Shown here one piece after another: positions 9,226-17,902 of a stretch of 64,000 bases of DNA (positions are counted from its first letter, which is position 1; every line of letters begins with the position of its first letter). The translations under genes and the position numbers were made by a program. The stretch spans positions 62,001 to 126,000 of the forward strand of contig OY782871.2 of assembly GCA_963678555.2 (NCBI GenBank), written 5' to 3'. This stretch comes from SABI01 sp963678555 (lineage in GTDB: Bacteria; Spirochaetota; Spirochaetia; Sphaerochaetales; Sphaerochaetaceae). The notes beneath the pieces were generated by a model. It did no database searches. It was given only the letters and a program-made list of their open reading frames with translations, and was not told where the DNA came from.

Positions 9226-10404
9226 TTATACTCCTGTACTCTGCGCAGTCTGTGCGGTCTCTCTGAAGACCTGAAGAGTCTGCTGTACTGTTCGCTCCCA
9301 GGTGAAACCCTCTGCCCACCTGAGCCCATCCTCCGCCAGAGCCTTCCGCTTACTCGCATCTCTGAGTACCTCAAGCATCGCATCTTTCATCTCAACGGGG
9401 GAGTCGGGGTTGAAATGGGAACTCAGAGAGCCGCTTACTTCCGGAAGGGAGGCGGCATCGCTCGTGATGGTCGGCACTCCGCAGGCCATCGCCTCGAGGA
9501 CCGGAAGACCGAACCCCTCGAAATAGGAGGGGAGAACGAACAACGATGCACCACGGTACAGGTCAGGGACATCCCCGCCGTCAATGAATCCGAGGAACTT
9601 GATACTGGAACTGTACGGGGATGCTTCTGCCGCGGCGTGGATCTCCTCCGCTCTCTCTCTGTCAGGGCCGGGCAGTACCAGCTGGTATTCCTGTTCGACC
9701 TCCTGCCTGAACAGCGAGAAGGCCTTGATCAGATTGACATGGTTCTTTCCGGGGTGTTCGAGGCGTGAGATATAGAGGATGTAGGGAGATTCGATATCGA
9801 ACTTCTCCTTCGCCCATGAGGAGATCTGCTGAGGGTCCTCTGCCGGGGTGAAGGCTCTGTGGTCCACTCCGAGGTGGGTCACCGTGATCTTCTCCGGTTT
9901 CACCCGTGCGAAGCGGATGATATCCTGTTTCGAGAAATTACTGACAGTCAGAACGTGAGAGAGTTTTCGAGTAAGGTAGGGAAGGATCTTCCTGTTGAAC
10001 ACGGCATGGGCGAAGTCGTACTTGTTTTTGATATGGAGTGTCGCCAGGTCATGAACGGTACCGACGGTCGGACAGGAGATCTTCCCGCACAGCCTTCGGT
10101 TTGCAGCGGGAAGGAAGAGAAGGTCATACCCCCGTTCCCTGCAGATCTTCGGCAGGGAGGTCTGGTTCCAGAAGAAGTTCCGCATCGGGGAGGTGTCCGC
10201 TCCCTCCACCTGATAGTAGAGGATATGCTTCTTCCCCTTCAGGTAATAGTCCCTGTCTTCCTGTGGACCGATCAGTTCGAAGGTGAACTCCTCACTCAGA
10301 GAATCGTCGTCGAAACGATCAAGCAGCTCTCTGAAATATGACCCGATCCCTGACCGGCCGCAATCCGTTCCAAAACTTGGACACCCAACTCGTATCATGA
10401 TCAC
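9226..10404 (-). CDS. Glycosyltransferase family 4
   Basis: 392 residues with the GT-B fold. The C-terminal donor-binding half shows YILYISRLEHPGKNHVNLIKAF, LVLPGPDRE, and the GT4 signature YFEGFGLPVLEAMACGVPTITSD with the E-x7-E spacing near residue 290. The N-terminus opens IRVGCPSFGTDCGRSGIGSYFREL, a glycine-rich acceptor loop. It overlaps the upstream GT4 gene by 4 bases (ATGA) and precedes the initiating sugar transferase by 6 bases. Sugar specificity is unknown. Confidence 0.88.
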   Translation of the reverse strand: MIMIRVGCPSFGTDCGRSGIGSYFRELLDRFDDDSLSEEFTFELIGPQEDRDYYLKGKKHILYYQVEGADTSPMRNFFWNQTSLPKICRERGYDLLFLPAANRRLCGKISCPTVGTVHDLATLHIKNKYDFAHAVFNRKILPYLTRKLSHVLTVSNFSKQDIIRFARVKPEKITVTHLGVDHRAFTPAEDPQQISSWAKEKFDIESPYILYISRLEHPGKNHVNLIKAFSLFRQEVEQEYQLVLPGPDRERAEEIHAAAEASPYSSSIKFLGFIDGGDVPDLYRGASLFVLPSYFEGFGLPVLEAMACGVPTITSDAASLPEVSGSLSSHFNPDSPVEMKDAMLEVLRDASKRKALAEDGLRWAEGFTWERTVQQTLQVFRETAQTAQSTGV

Positions 10405-11558
10405 TTCTCCAATTGCTGTTCCAGCGTATCAATATATCGTTCGTAGGGGAACTGATTCTGTGCCAGAATCCTCCCTTCCTTTCCCATGGCTTCTGCCCGT
10501 TTTGTGTCGGTGACAAGTGCTGCCAGCGCCCGATAGAGAGCCTCGGCATCATTGGGAGGCACCAGAATTCCGTTCTTCCCATCCTTCAGCCAGTCTGAGA
10601 TCCCTCCGACATCGCTCGCTATCACGGGCCGCTCTCTCAGCATCGCCTCGACTCCTACCATCCCGAACGGTTCGGGCCATCTCGAGGGAACGACGACTAC
10701 CGTGGCTTCGTCATAGAAGGGGGCAAGATCATCATGGGCGACCCAGCCATGGAAGGTCACCGAGGAGAGCATCCCCGATGATTCAGCGCTGCGGCGGAGG
10801 GCTTCCTCCTCATTGCCTCGTCCGATGAGGTGAAGGGGAGGAGGGGCAGTGAACTCATGTCTCTCACACAGGAGACGATACGCTTCAAGGAGGATGTCGA
10901 CTCCCTTCCCCTTGATCATCTGGCCCACATAGAGAACCGACGGGCTCTGAGGGAACCTGTGAAGAGGGCGGGCATCATCCTGCACGCAGGGGGGCAACAG
11001 CTGTATCCTTTCACAGTCGAACCCGTTGCGCTCCAGCTCCTTCCTCATATAGGAACTGCCGATAAGCAGTGTATCGATCTCGTAGTTCCGTTTCATCTCC
11101 CTGATCTTCTTCCCGACCGAGACGAATCGAAGCGACCCTTCCCTGCGTTCGAGGAAGGCAAGGTCGGCATAGCAGAACAGCGAGCACCTGCGGGTGCAGA
11201 TCTGCCTGGAGAAGGCGTAGTACTTATGACGCCGGGGACAGTAGAGGTCATGGTCGTGGACCATTCTGACGATCTTTCTTGTCCCCCTGACAGCGATCAG
11301 CTCCTGCACGGGTTCAAATTTGTGCACGTAGATGACATCGATATCAACTTCCGAAAGGATCTGTTCAACCGATATGGAGGAGAGAACCCATGATTCGGCG
11401 AAGAGCGAGTCGAACCGCTCCTGGTCGATCATCGATCTGGTTCTGCACACAAAATAGCAGCGGTGTCCCTTCTCTGTGAGACCCTCTGCCGCCAGAGCAA
11501 TATTCTGTTCGACTCCTCCGAAGAAGCCGCCTGTCGTATTAACGAATAGAATGTTCAT
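10401..11558 (-). CDS. Glycosyltransferase family 4
   Basis: 385 residues, GT-B fold. N-terminal NTTGGFFGGVEQNIALAAEGL is the typical acceptor loop. A Cys-rich patch (CPRRHKYY, ICTRRCSLFC) near residues 108-130 resembles the cluster seen in some GT4 enzymes. The donor domain has VLYVGQMIKGKGVDILLEAY and the E-x7-E signature WPEPFGMVGVEAMLRERPVIASD. The start overlaps the upstream gene by 20 bases and the stop overlaps the next start by 4, so it is mid-operon. Confidence 0.88.
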   Translation of the reverse strand: MNILFVNTTGGFFGGVEQNIALAAEGLTEKGHRCYFVCRTRSMIDQERFDSLFAESWVLSSISVEQILSEVDIDVIYVHKFEPVQELIAVRGTRKIVRMVHDHDLYCPRRHKYYAFSRQICTRRCSLFCYADLAFLERREGSLRFVSVGKKIREMKRNYEIDTLLIGSSYMRKELERNGFDCERIQLLPPCVQDDARPLHRFPQSPSVLYVGQMIKGKGVDILLEAYRLLCERHEFTAPPPLHLIGRGNEEEALRRSAESSGMLSSVTFHGWVAHDDLAPFYDEATVVVVPSRWPEPFGMVGVEAMLRERPVIASDVGGISDWLKDGKNGILVPPNDAEALYRALAALVTDTKRAEAMGKEGRILAQNQFPYERYIDTLEQQLEK

Positions 11559-12831
11559 ACACCCTCTGATAGATCGTCTCCAGCCGGGACGTGATACTGT
11601 CCCAGCTGTATGATGCTACGGCTTCCCTGATACCAGCCTCCCCGAGTGCCTTTGCGAGGTCTCTGTCGAGAGAGAGGCGGGCTATGACCGACGCTATGGA
11701 GTTTTCCTCATCCGCCTCGGCTTCAGGGTCGAAGAAGAGACCCGTTGTCTCCTGTGTGACCAGTGAAGCCAGTCCGCCGCGCTGAGAGACGGCAACAGGA
11801 AGGCCGCTTGCCCAGGCTTCGAGCACCACCATCCCGAAGGGTTCATGCAGGGAAGGGAGGACAAAGCAGGAGGAGGCCTTATAGGCATCCACAAGGTCCT
11901 GTCCCTGGTAGGGTAGTCCTTCGATGACCGTGATATGATCTGAGACGCCCAGCTGCTGCGCAGCCCGTGTCAGAGAGTCAGCGTACTCGCGGTTCGTGGC
12001 AGGTCCGATGAGCAGCAGGTGGACAGCAGGGTTCTTTGCAATGAGAGCGGGGAGCTGCCTGATCAGTCCCAGCTGGTTCTTCTGAACATCAAGTCGCGCC
12101 ATCGTCAGACAGACGAACCGGTCCTGCGGTATACCGTAGCGGTCTCTGAAGGCTTTCCCGTCTCCGGTTGTGAACCGCTCGATATCGACCCCGTTGGGAA
12201 GATACTCGATGGTGGCATCAGGATACCGAGTGACCATCGCATCATACTCATCCTTCCCGACGCAGATGATCGCCGAGGCATCTGCAAGGACACGTCTTGA
12301 GCCGACGAGCATGCCCAGCAGCTTCCCCCACTCGAACAGCCCCCTGGTGGGCTCTACCCAGGTTCCCCGTTCCTCCTCGGGAACGGCAAGATTCCCTCCG
12401 TGCAGGCTGATGATGTACGGGATACGGCGCACCCGGGCACACAGGCGCGCGATACCTCCCATCCGCTTACCGGTATGCAGGTGGATGAGATCAAGATCCT
12501 TTTTGAACAGAAGAGCCCACAGGAGAGAGAAGGAAAAGAGGTTCCCCGCCTTCTGGTCAAGCAGTGACTTCCCGTGTGCTGATAATCCGGCATAGGGATA
12601 GAAGTAGGGGAATCTGTGTATCGGGACCCCCTGATACTCCTCGTGCGTGACCGTGGAGAGAGCCTTCGAGGTGAAGATATTCACATCAAAGCCGTGACCG
12701 GCCAGCCTCCTCGATACTTCCGCGACGAAGGTTTCAGAACCGCCCCAGTGTGAGACAACAAATCTTCTCGGTATGTGTATGATGTGCACAGGGTCTTTCA
12801 TGGGGACAGTATACGCTATCGAAGTACCCAT
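11539..12831 (-). CDS. Glycosyltransferase family 4, first gene of the glycan operon
   Basis: 430 residues, GT-B fold: VVSHWGGSETFVAEVSRRL at the N-terminus, IHLHTGKRMGGI, IISLHGGNL, then LTMARLDVQKNQLGLIRQL and HEPFGMVVLEAWASGLPVAVSQRGG with the E-x7-E signature. The family adds a sugar from a nucleotide donor with retention. The start is uncertain: the ATG at 12801 gives MKDPVHIIHIPRRF and is as likely as 12831, since neither has a good ribosome site. It heads a six-gene minus-strand run that ends at 5782. Confidence 0.87.
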   Translation of the reverse strand: MGTSIAYTVPMKDPVHIIHIPRRFVVSHWGGSETFVAEVSRRLAGHGFDVNIFTSKALSTVTHEEYQGVPIHRFPYFYPYAGLSAHGKSLLDQKAGNLFSFSLLWALLFKKDLDLIHLHTGKRMGGIARLCARVRRIPYIISLHGGNLAVPEEERGTWVEPTRGLFEWGKLLGMLVGSRRVLADASAIICVGKDEYDAMVTRYPDATIEYLPNGVDIERFTTGDGKAFRDRYGIPQDRFVCLTMARLDVQKNQLGLIRQLPALIAKNPAVHLLLIGPATNREYADSLTRAAQQLGVSDHITVIEGLPYQGQDLVDAYKASSCFVLPSLHEPFGMVVLEAWASGLPVAVSQRGGLASLVTQETTGLFFDPEAEADEENSIASVIARLSLDRDLAKALGEAGIREAVASYSWDSITSRLETIYQRVYEHSIR

Positions 12832-12945
12832 TTCTACACTATTCTATCATATGACTAGTGTTGATGTATATTTAGAGGTGAATATCATTGACACGGGTAC
12901 TTGTGTGAGAGGATAATACACTCAACCCATTTTCTGCGAGGTTAT

Positions 12946-14265
12946 ATGAGAGATTCGATTCATGCAATCTATATCACGGAAGTGACACCCCTTACATCGG
13001 AACTGGAGACGCTTCTGAAGGAAAACCTCTCTGATATCTCGTGTGTCCACTCGATGGTGGAAGGTCTGTCAGCAGCGAAGAACAAGCGGTACGATGCCGC
13101 AATCCTCTCCAACGATATGGAAGACTTCTACACGGTGGAGAAGATGATCAAGATTCTGCTCGAAGTCGGCTCTTTCAGATACATCCTCGTGATAAGCGAA
13201 AAAGAGACTCCGGTGATAGAGCACGAGAAGATGAAGATCCAGGGTCTTCACATGACCAATGCCCAGCACGCCCTGAACTCAATTCTCAGGGATATCAATG
13301 AAATCCAGGTATCGGAGGATACGGCAGAGATCACCTCGATTCATCTGGACCGTATGGGTTCCACGATAGCCGAAAGTTTTTCCCTGTTCGACAGCGTTCC
13401 CTCGGGACTCTACCGCATCGACCCGGAGGGGAACTTCCTCGATATCAACCGTACTCTGGTGAACATTCTCAGGGCTCCGAATCTTGCTGTCCTGCACAGA
13501 GAGAATTATTTCTCACTCTTCAAGGACCCTGACCAGCAACGGATCTGGAAGGAGATCATCGACCGGGACCGGTTTATCCGGGGGCTGATCTACGAGATCG
13601 AACCGTATGACGGGGAGACGATCTGGGTGAGAGACAATGCTCGGGCCGTGTACGGTGAGGACGGGGAGGTTGTCTACTATGATGGCTCGATCGAGAACAT
13701 CACGTACCAGAAAAAACTTGAAGACAAACTCTCTTTCCTTGTGACTCAGGATATCCTCACCGGTGTGCCCAACAGGAATTTCTTCCATGATCAGGCGAAG
13801 ATGACGATCTCGCAGGCCCGCTACACCGATGACATTGTTGCCTTCCTTATCGTCAATGTCGATAGGTTCACCGAAGTCAATAACCGGTACACGCACAAGG
13901 TCGGGGACCGGTTGCTCCAGCTGATCGCAGGAAGGATCAAGGAGCAGGTACGTAAGAGCGATCTGGTAGCCCGTCTGGGAGGAGACAAGTTCATCGTGCT
14001 TCTCAACGGACTGAGGTTCCGCCGTGACGTGCTCGCTGTTGCGAAGAAGATCTCTCTTGTGTTCAACGAACCGTTCACAATCAATGAGGATTCCATCACT
14101 ACGACCGTGTCGATAGGGATTTCTCTGTATCCCGAGCACAGTGATGAAGTCAATACGCTTATCCGTCTTGCTGAGATTGCGACCTTCGCCGTGAAGGAAC
14201 GGGAACGGGGCGGATATATGATCTACTCGAATATCATCAGTACCACGTACCCGTATGAAGAATGA
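12946..14265 (+). CDS. PAS-GGDEF protein with degenerate GGDKF active site
   Basis: 439 residues from the ATG at 12946, chosen because GAGG precedes it; a TTG at 12901 in the same frame lacks this. Residues 1-110 look like a receiver-type fold without the acidic pocket. A PAS domain spans about 120-250 (VPSGLYRIDPEGNFLDINRT). A GGDEF domain follows: TQDILTGVPNRNFFHDQ, NVDRFTEVNNRYTHKVGDRLL, and RLGGDKFIVLL. The signature is G345-G346-D347-K348-F349, so the catalytic Glu is Lys. The inhibitory-site motif RKSD lies exactly five residues before it. Such proteins usually bind cyclic di-GMP rather than make it. It overlaps the next lipoprotein gene by 11 bases. Confidence 0.85.
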   Translation: MRDSIHAIYITEVTPLTSELETLLKENLSDISCVHSMVEGLSAAKNKRYDAAILSNDMEDFYTVEKMIKILLEVGSFRYILVISEKETPVIEHEKMKIQGLHMTNAQHALNSILRDINEIQVSEDTAEITSIHLDRMGSTIAESFSLFDSVPSGLYRIDPEGNFLDINRTLVNILRAPNLAVLHRENYFSLFKDPDQQRIWKEIIDRDRFIRGLIYEIEPYDGETIWVRDNARAVYGEDGEVVYYDGSIENITYQKKLEDKLSFLVTQDILTGVPNRNFFHDQAKMTISQARYTDDIVAFLIVNVDRFTEVNNRYTHKVGDRLLQLIAGRIKEQVRKSDLVARLGGDKFIVLLNGLRFRRDVLAVAKKISLVFNEPFTINEDSITTTVSIGISLYPEHSDEVNTLIRLAEIATFAVKERERGGYMIYSNIISTTYPYEE

Positions 14266-14887
14266 GGAAATTGTCGTGAAGGATACTCACCCCGGATATG
14301 TCCTGCTTATTGCTCTCCTGATCTCTCTTCTGCTCCTCTCCGGCTGTCAGAGCATTACCACGGAGAGTACCGAAGATGTGGAGGCAGTGGAAGAGACGGT
14401 TACCTATGCCGTGGGTGACACGGGTCCCGCAGGTGGTCTGGTCTTCCATGACAAGGGGCAATACAGCGACGGCTGGAGGTACCTTGAGCTGGCTCCGCCG
14501 GAAAGCGAAGTCTCCTTACAGTGGGGATCTCCCGGTACCGGGCTGAAGGTCACCTCAGACGGTATCGGTGATGGCCGGGTCAACACGGAGCGGATCACAA
14601 AGGCGATCGGAGAGCTCCAGCTGAGACCTCTGGCAGCCACCTACTGTGACGAACTGACCGCCGGAGGCTTCGACGACTGGTTCCTCCCCTCGCTGGAAGA
14701 ACTTGACCTTGTGTTCTGGAACCTGGCACAGAAGGATCTGGGGTCGCTCCAGAAAGAGGGCTATGGATACTGGAGCTCCAGCGAATTCGATGAGAATTTT
14801 GCGTGGGCTCAGGGGTTCACTGAAGGTGTTCAGGGAAAGATCGAGAAGACCGAACTGTTCCTTGTCAGGGCGGTGCGCGCCTTCTGA
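14255..14887 (+). CDS. DUF1566-type lipoprotein
   Basis: 210 residues. A lipoprotein signal (LLIALLISLLLLSGC, lipobox LSGC) ends near residue 31, so the mature protein is anchored in a membrane facing the periplasm or outside. The body has the DUF1566/Lcl pattern: VGDTGPAGGLVFHDKGQYSDGWRYLE, then FDDWFLPSLEELDLVFWNL and YGYWSSSEFDENFAWAQGF, and an ending RAVRAF. The molecular role of this domain is not established. Overlap with the GGDEF-like gene suggests coexpression. Confidence 0.8.
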   Translation: MKNEEIVVKDTHPGYVLLIALLISLLLLSGCQSITTESTEDVEAVEETVTYAVGDTGPAGGLVFHDKGQYSDGWRYLELAPPESEVSLQWGSPGTGLKVTSDGIGDGRVNTERITKAIGELQLRPLAATYCDELTAGGFDDWFLPSLEELDLVFWNLAQKDLGSLQKEGYGYWSSSEFDENFAWAQGFTEGVQGKIEKTELFLVRAVRAF

Positions 14888-15204
14888 AATCGCCCATATG
14901 GGTGAGGTTCTTCCCGAACAGCGTACGGTCGACACTGCTGCAAAGGGAGGCGTCGCCGGATACTCACATCCGCCGAGGTTCCCTTCCTGATGCTCCGTAT
15001 CTGTTCCCTTGAACAAAGAACGCTCAGCACATCAGATGCCTGCAGGTTCTTCGTTCCGGCAAGCAGTGCCTTGTGCATGAAATGGATACCATTGAACGCT
15101 GCGGGCGCTCTGGGGCTGCCTAAGCGCTTCGTGCTGGTGTAGAGACGGAACACGCCGTAGTCTGCTGTATCGGTCTCGGCCGTGTCCGTATGTACCGGCT
15201 GTGT
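14888..15204. other. Gap between convergent genes, no supported gene
   Basis: 317 bases between the DUF1566 gene and the end of the osmoprotectant ATPase gene. CGCCCATATGGGTG at 14891-14904 can form a short hairpin just after the lipoprotein stop. On the minus strand one frame stays open for about 85 codons with protein-like text (FRLYTSTKRLGSPRAPAAFN) but no clear start or ribosome site; it may be a gene remnant. Confidence 0.4.
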
Positions 15205-16032
15205 TCACTGCAGCAGTTCGAGGCACGCATTCATGTCCAGTTCCCCCCTCTGGACACGCTGATACATGCCGGAGAGTACCCTCTCGTCTATGAGAGAAGT
15301 GAACCCTTTCAGGCCGAGGAAATTACTGACAAAGGAACTCTTCGGTCTGAACACCAGGTCCTCAGCGGTCCCTTCCTGCACGATGTGACCGTCATGGATA
15401 ATGACGATTCTGGTTCCCAGGCGGAAGGCTTCGTGGATGTCATGGGTGACGAACAGGATGGTCTGCCCGAGCGTACGGTGGATGCTCTTGAGCTGGTCCT
15501 GAAGCTGTGCCCTCGTCTGCTCATCAACCGCACCGAAGGGCTCATCCATCAGGATGATGGAGGGGTCAGCCGCCAGAGCACGGGCGACGCCGACCCGCTG
15601 TTTCTGTCCTCCGCTGAGCTGAGCGGGGTAGCGCATCAGCACTTCGCTTCTCAGACCGACCAGTTCCACCAGCTCTGCCGCTCTCTCTCTGCGCCGGGTG
15701 ACGTCGATTCCCTGAAGTCTCAATACGAAACTGATATTCTCCCACACCCTCATGTGGGGGAACAGTCCCACCTGCTGGATCGCATAGCCGGTGGAACGTC
15801 TCAGCTTCTCGATATTCCACTCACTGATCTTCTTTCCGTGAATACGGAGATAGCCTGTGTCGAAATCGAGCAGCTTATTGACCAGTTTGAGCAGAGTCGT
15901 CTTCCCGCAGCCCGACTGACCGAGCAGGACGACGAACTCACCCTGCTCGATGGAAAGGTTGATATCACTGAGGACAACCTCGTCAGGTGTGTAGGATTTA
16001 CTGATGTGTTCGAATTCGACGGCAAAGGGCAT
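15205..16032 (-). CDS. opuCA: Glycine betaine/osmoprotectant ABC importer, ATP-binding protein
   Basis: 275 residues. Walker A LLGQSGCGKTTLLKLVN near residue 37, Q-loop IQQVGLFPHM, signature LSGGQKQRVGVARAL, Walker B IILMDEPFGAVDE and H-loop VTHDIHEAF are all intact, so it should hydrolyse ATP. The order ATPase, binding protein, permease on one strand, with the betaine-type partners upstream, identifies the OpuC/ProV group. The C-terminal CBS pair found in many OpuCA proteins, which senses ionic strength, is absent. Its start abuts the stop of the binding-protein gene. Confidence 0.85.
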   Translation of the reverse strand: MPFAVEFEHISKSYTPDEVVLSDINLSIEQGEFVVLLGQSGCGKTTLLKLVNKLLDFDTGYLRIHGKKISEWNIEKLRRSTGYAIQQVGLFPHMRVWENISFVLRLQGIDVTRRRERAAELVELVGLRSEVLMRYPAQLSGGQKQRVGVARALAADPSIILMDEPFGAVDEQTRAQLQDQLKSIHRTLGQTILFVTHDIHEAFRLGTRIVIIHDGHIVQEGTAEDLVFRPKSSFVSNFLGLKGFTSLIDERVLSGMYQRVQRGELDMNACLELLQ

Positions 16033-16928
16033 CAGAGCAGGCCTTTGCTCTCAAGAAATGCCTGAGCTACTACCTTCGGATCCTGTTTCTCGATCTCTAC
16101 CTGATAGTTCAGGGCGATCATCTCTTCGTTGCTGATCCTCCCGGTGAGGCGCTCCAGTACCGCGTTCAGTTCAGGGTGTTTCTCAAGCGTCTCTTCCCTG
16201 ATGAGGGTGGCTGCATGATAACTGGTGAAGTACGACTCATCATCTTCAAGAACCACGACCGGCTCCTCCTTGAGTCTTCCATCAGTGCTGAACACCGTAA
16301 TGACATCAACCCCCTCGCTCTTCACCGCCTCATAGCGCAGGCCGATGTCGATTTCCTTGATTCCCTTGAATTGAAGGCCGTAGGTTTCAGTAAGACCGAC
16401 GAACCCGTCATCACGCTCGAGGAAGTCGGGGTTGGCAGCAAACACCAGCTGACCGCTTACCTGTGCCAGGTCTGAGATACTCTTCAGGTTATACTCTTCG
16501 GCTACAGCTTCAGCGACCGCCACACCGTAGGTGTTGTTAAAGCCGTACAGTCCGCTCCAATGCACCTGCATCTGTTCCCTATACGCCTGGCTGACCTGTT
16601 CATACAGTTCCTCGGGATCCCGGACTGGATCCTGTTTGAGAACGAAGAGCCATCCGGTTCCCGTATACTCCGGGTAGAGATCGATCTCACCGGCCAGGAG
16701 GGCGGGGTGGATGTTCGAGGTTCCTCCCCCGATACCCAGCGTCTGCCTGACCGACAGGTCCGTGTGGTTTTCGATCAGGAGCGTCAGCATCTGTGCAAGT
16801 ATGAACTGCTCGGTCACCGGTTTGCTTGCGATGACCACCGTATCCCCGGTGTTCTTCGTACACCCGGTAACCAGTACCGCAACAAGTACTACAGCAAGTA
16901 AAAGTCTGCGCACGTTATTCCTCCTCAC
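16032..16928 (-). CDS. opuCC: Glycine betaine/choline-type substrate-binding lipoprotein
   Basis: 298 residues. A lipoprotein signal (LLLAVVLVAVLVTGC) is followed by the OpuAC/OpuCC-type fold: VVIASKPVTEQFILAQML, GGTSNIHPALLAGEIDLYPEYTGTGW, and VFSTDGRLKE. The ligand box in this family binds quaternary amines through aromatic residues; candidates are the Tyr in YPEYTGTGW and nearby aromatics. It delivers osmoprotectant to the permease encoded just upstream. It is a true Cys-anchored lipoprotein, unlike the other binding proteins of this window. Confidence 0.88.
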   Translation of the reverse strand: MRRNNVRRLLLAVVLVAVLVTGCTKNTGDTVVIASKPVTEQFILAQMLTLLIENHTDLSVRQTLGIGGGTSNIHPALLAGEIDLYPEYTGTGWLFVLKQDPVRDPEELYEQVSQAYREQMQVHWSGLYGFNNTYGVAVAEAVAEEYNLKSISDLAQVSGQLVFAANPDFLERDDGFVGLTETYGLQFKGIKEIDIGLRYEAVKSEGVDVITVFSTDGRLKEEPVVVLEDDESYFTSYHAATLIREETLEKHPELNAVLERLTGRISNEEMIALNYQVEIEKQDPKVVAQAFLESKGLL

Positions 16929-17562
16929 CCAGATATCGGGTTCTCACTCGTTTTTCCAATGCTTCCAATAATAGATCTGTGATGATCGCGAACAGTGCGA
17001 TCAGAAGACTTCCTGCGATCGTCATCTCGGGGAAGTTTGTGGATATCCCCCTCCAGATGGCCCTTCCCAGACCGCCGGCACCGATGAAGGAGGCGATGCC
17101 CCCCAGGGCAATGGTCATGACCACCATCGTTCGGAAACCGCTGAAGATGATCGGGAGGGCCAGGGGGAACCTGACAGTCCACAGGAGCTGCCAGCGGGTG
17201 GTTCCCATGCCCAATGCAGATTCCAGGACATCAGGATCCACCTCTTTCAGACCCGTGTAGGTGTTACGTATCATGGGCAGCAGTCCGTACAGGACGATGG
17301 CTATGACCGCACTTTTCAGCCCGATGCCCGAGACCGATACCAGGATGCCGAACAGTGCGATGGATGGGATGGTATAGAGGAAACTGGTCAGGCGGAGGAC
17401 AATAGAGGCCAGCAGAACATGCTTTGTCATGAAGATACCGATAGCGAGGCCGAGCAGGGTGATGATGAGTACACTGATCGCCGTGATACCGATGTGCTGA
17501 ACCATCAGCTCCAGGAAAAAGGGATACCGTTCATAATAGAGCAGGGCTATACGTCGTATCAT
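16915..17562 (-). CDS. opuCB: Osmoprotectant ABC importer, permease
   Basis: 215 residues from the ATG at 17562, chosen because AGGAGAAGGGA lies just upstream; the open frame extends 76 codons further but that part is not membrane-like or conserved in style. Five or six membrane segments (ITAISVLIITLLGLAIGIF, IPSIALFGILVSV, VIAIVLYGLLPMI and others) and the coupling loop ESALGMGTTRWQLLWTVRFPLALP match the ProW/OpuCB group. It overlaps the binding-protein start by 14 bases. Probably first in its operon, as the gap upstream is 340 bases. Confidence 0.87.
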   Translation of the reverse strand: MIRRIALLYYERYPFFLELMVQHIGITAISVLIITLLGLAIGIFMTKHVLLASIVLRLTSFLYTIPSIALFGILVSVSGIGLKSAVIAIVLYGLLPMIRNTYTGLKEVDPDVLESALGMGTTRWQLLWTVRFPLALPIIFSGFRTMVVMTIALGGIASFIGAGGLGRAIWRGISTNFPEMTIAGSLLIALFAIITDLLLEALEKRVRTRYLGEEE

Positions 17563-17902
17563 GCTCTGTCCCTTCTCCTCCTGTTCCTCATTACCGTTGT
17601 CGACAGTCTCCGCCCGGTTCACCGGTCCCGGCTCTGATCCGATATGCCGTACAGAGAGCGAACCCTGTCCGCTTCTGCCTGTTACATATGACACTGTTGA
17701 CAATACCAGACTTCTACCCGTTGCTACAACAGGATCTGAAGGAAAAAATGAAACTGTTTCAGATTGTAAGGAGAGGGGAGAGCCAATCACCGTTCCTCTG
17801 CCGTGCTCCTTTCAGGCAGATGTACTCTGCCTGCAGTGAAGCTGAGGGCGGCTTCCTCTGTGCCAGGGACAGCAGCGGGGACTCACATGAGTCCCCAGAG
17901 AC
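17563..17902. other. Gap between two minus-strand operons
   Basis: 340 bases. It must hold the promoter of the osmoprotectant operon (transcribed leftward) and the end of the BMP-transporter operon. The only clear element is the hairpin at 17877-17896. No convincing promoter hexamers or small gene were found. Confidence 0.5.
17877..17896 (-). terminator. Hairpin after the BMP-transporter operon
   Basis: Arms GGGGACTCA and TGAGTCCCC flank a two-base centre, beginning seven bases beyond the stop codon at 17903. Position suits a transcription end for the mtn/BMP operon. There is no T-run after it on the minus strand, so it may instead protect the 3' end of the message. Confidence 0.5.

Noticed and set aside
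14900..15190. Minus-strand open frame of about 85 codons
   Set aside because: Protein-like text but no start, ribosome site or known family; kept only as a note.
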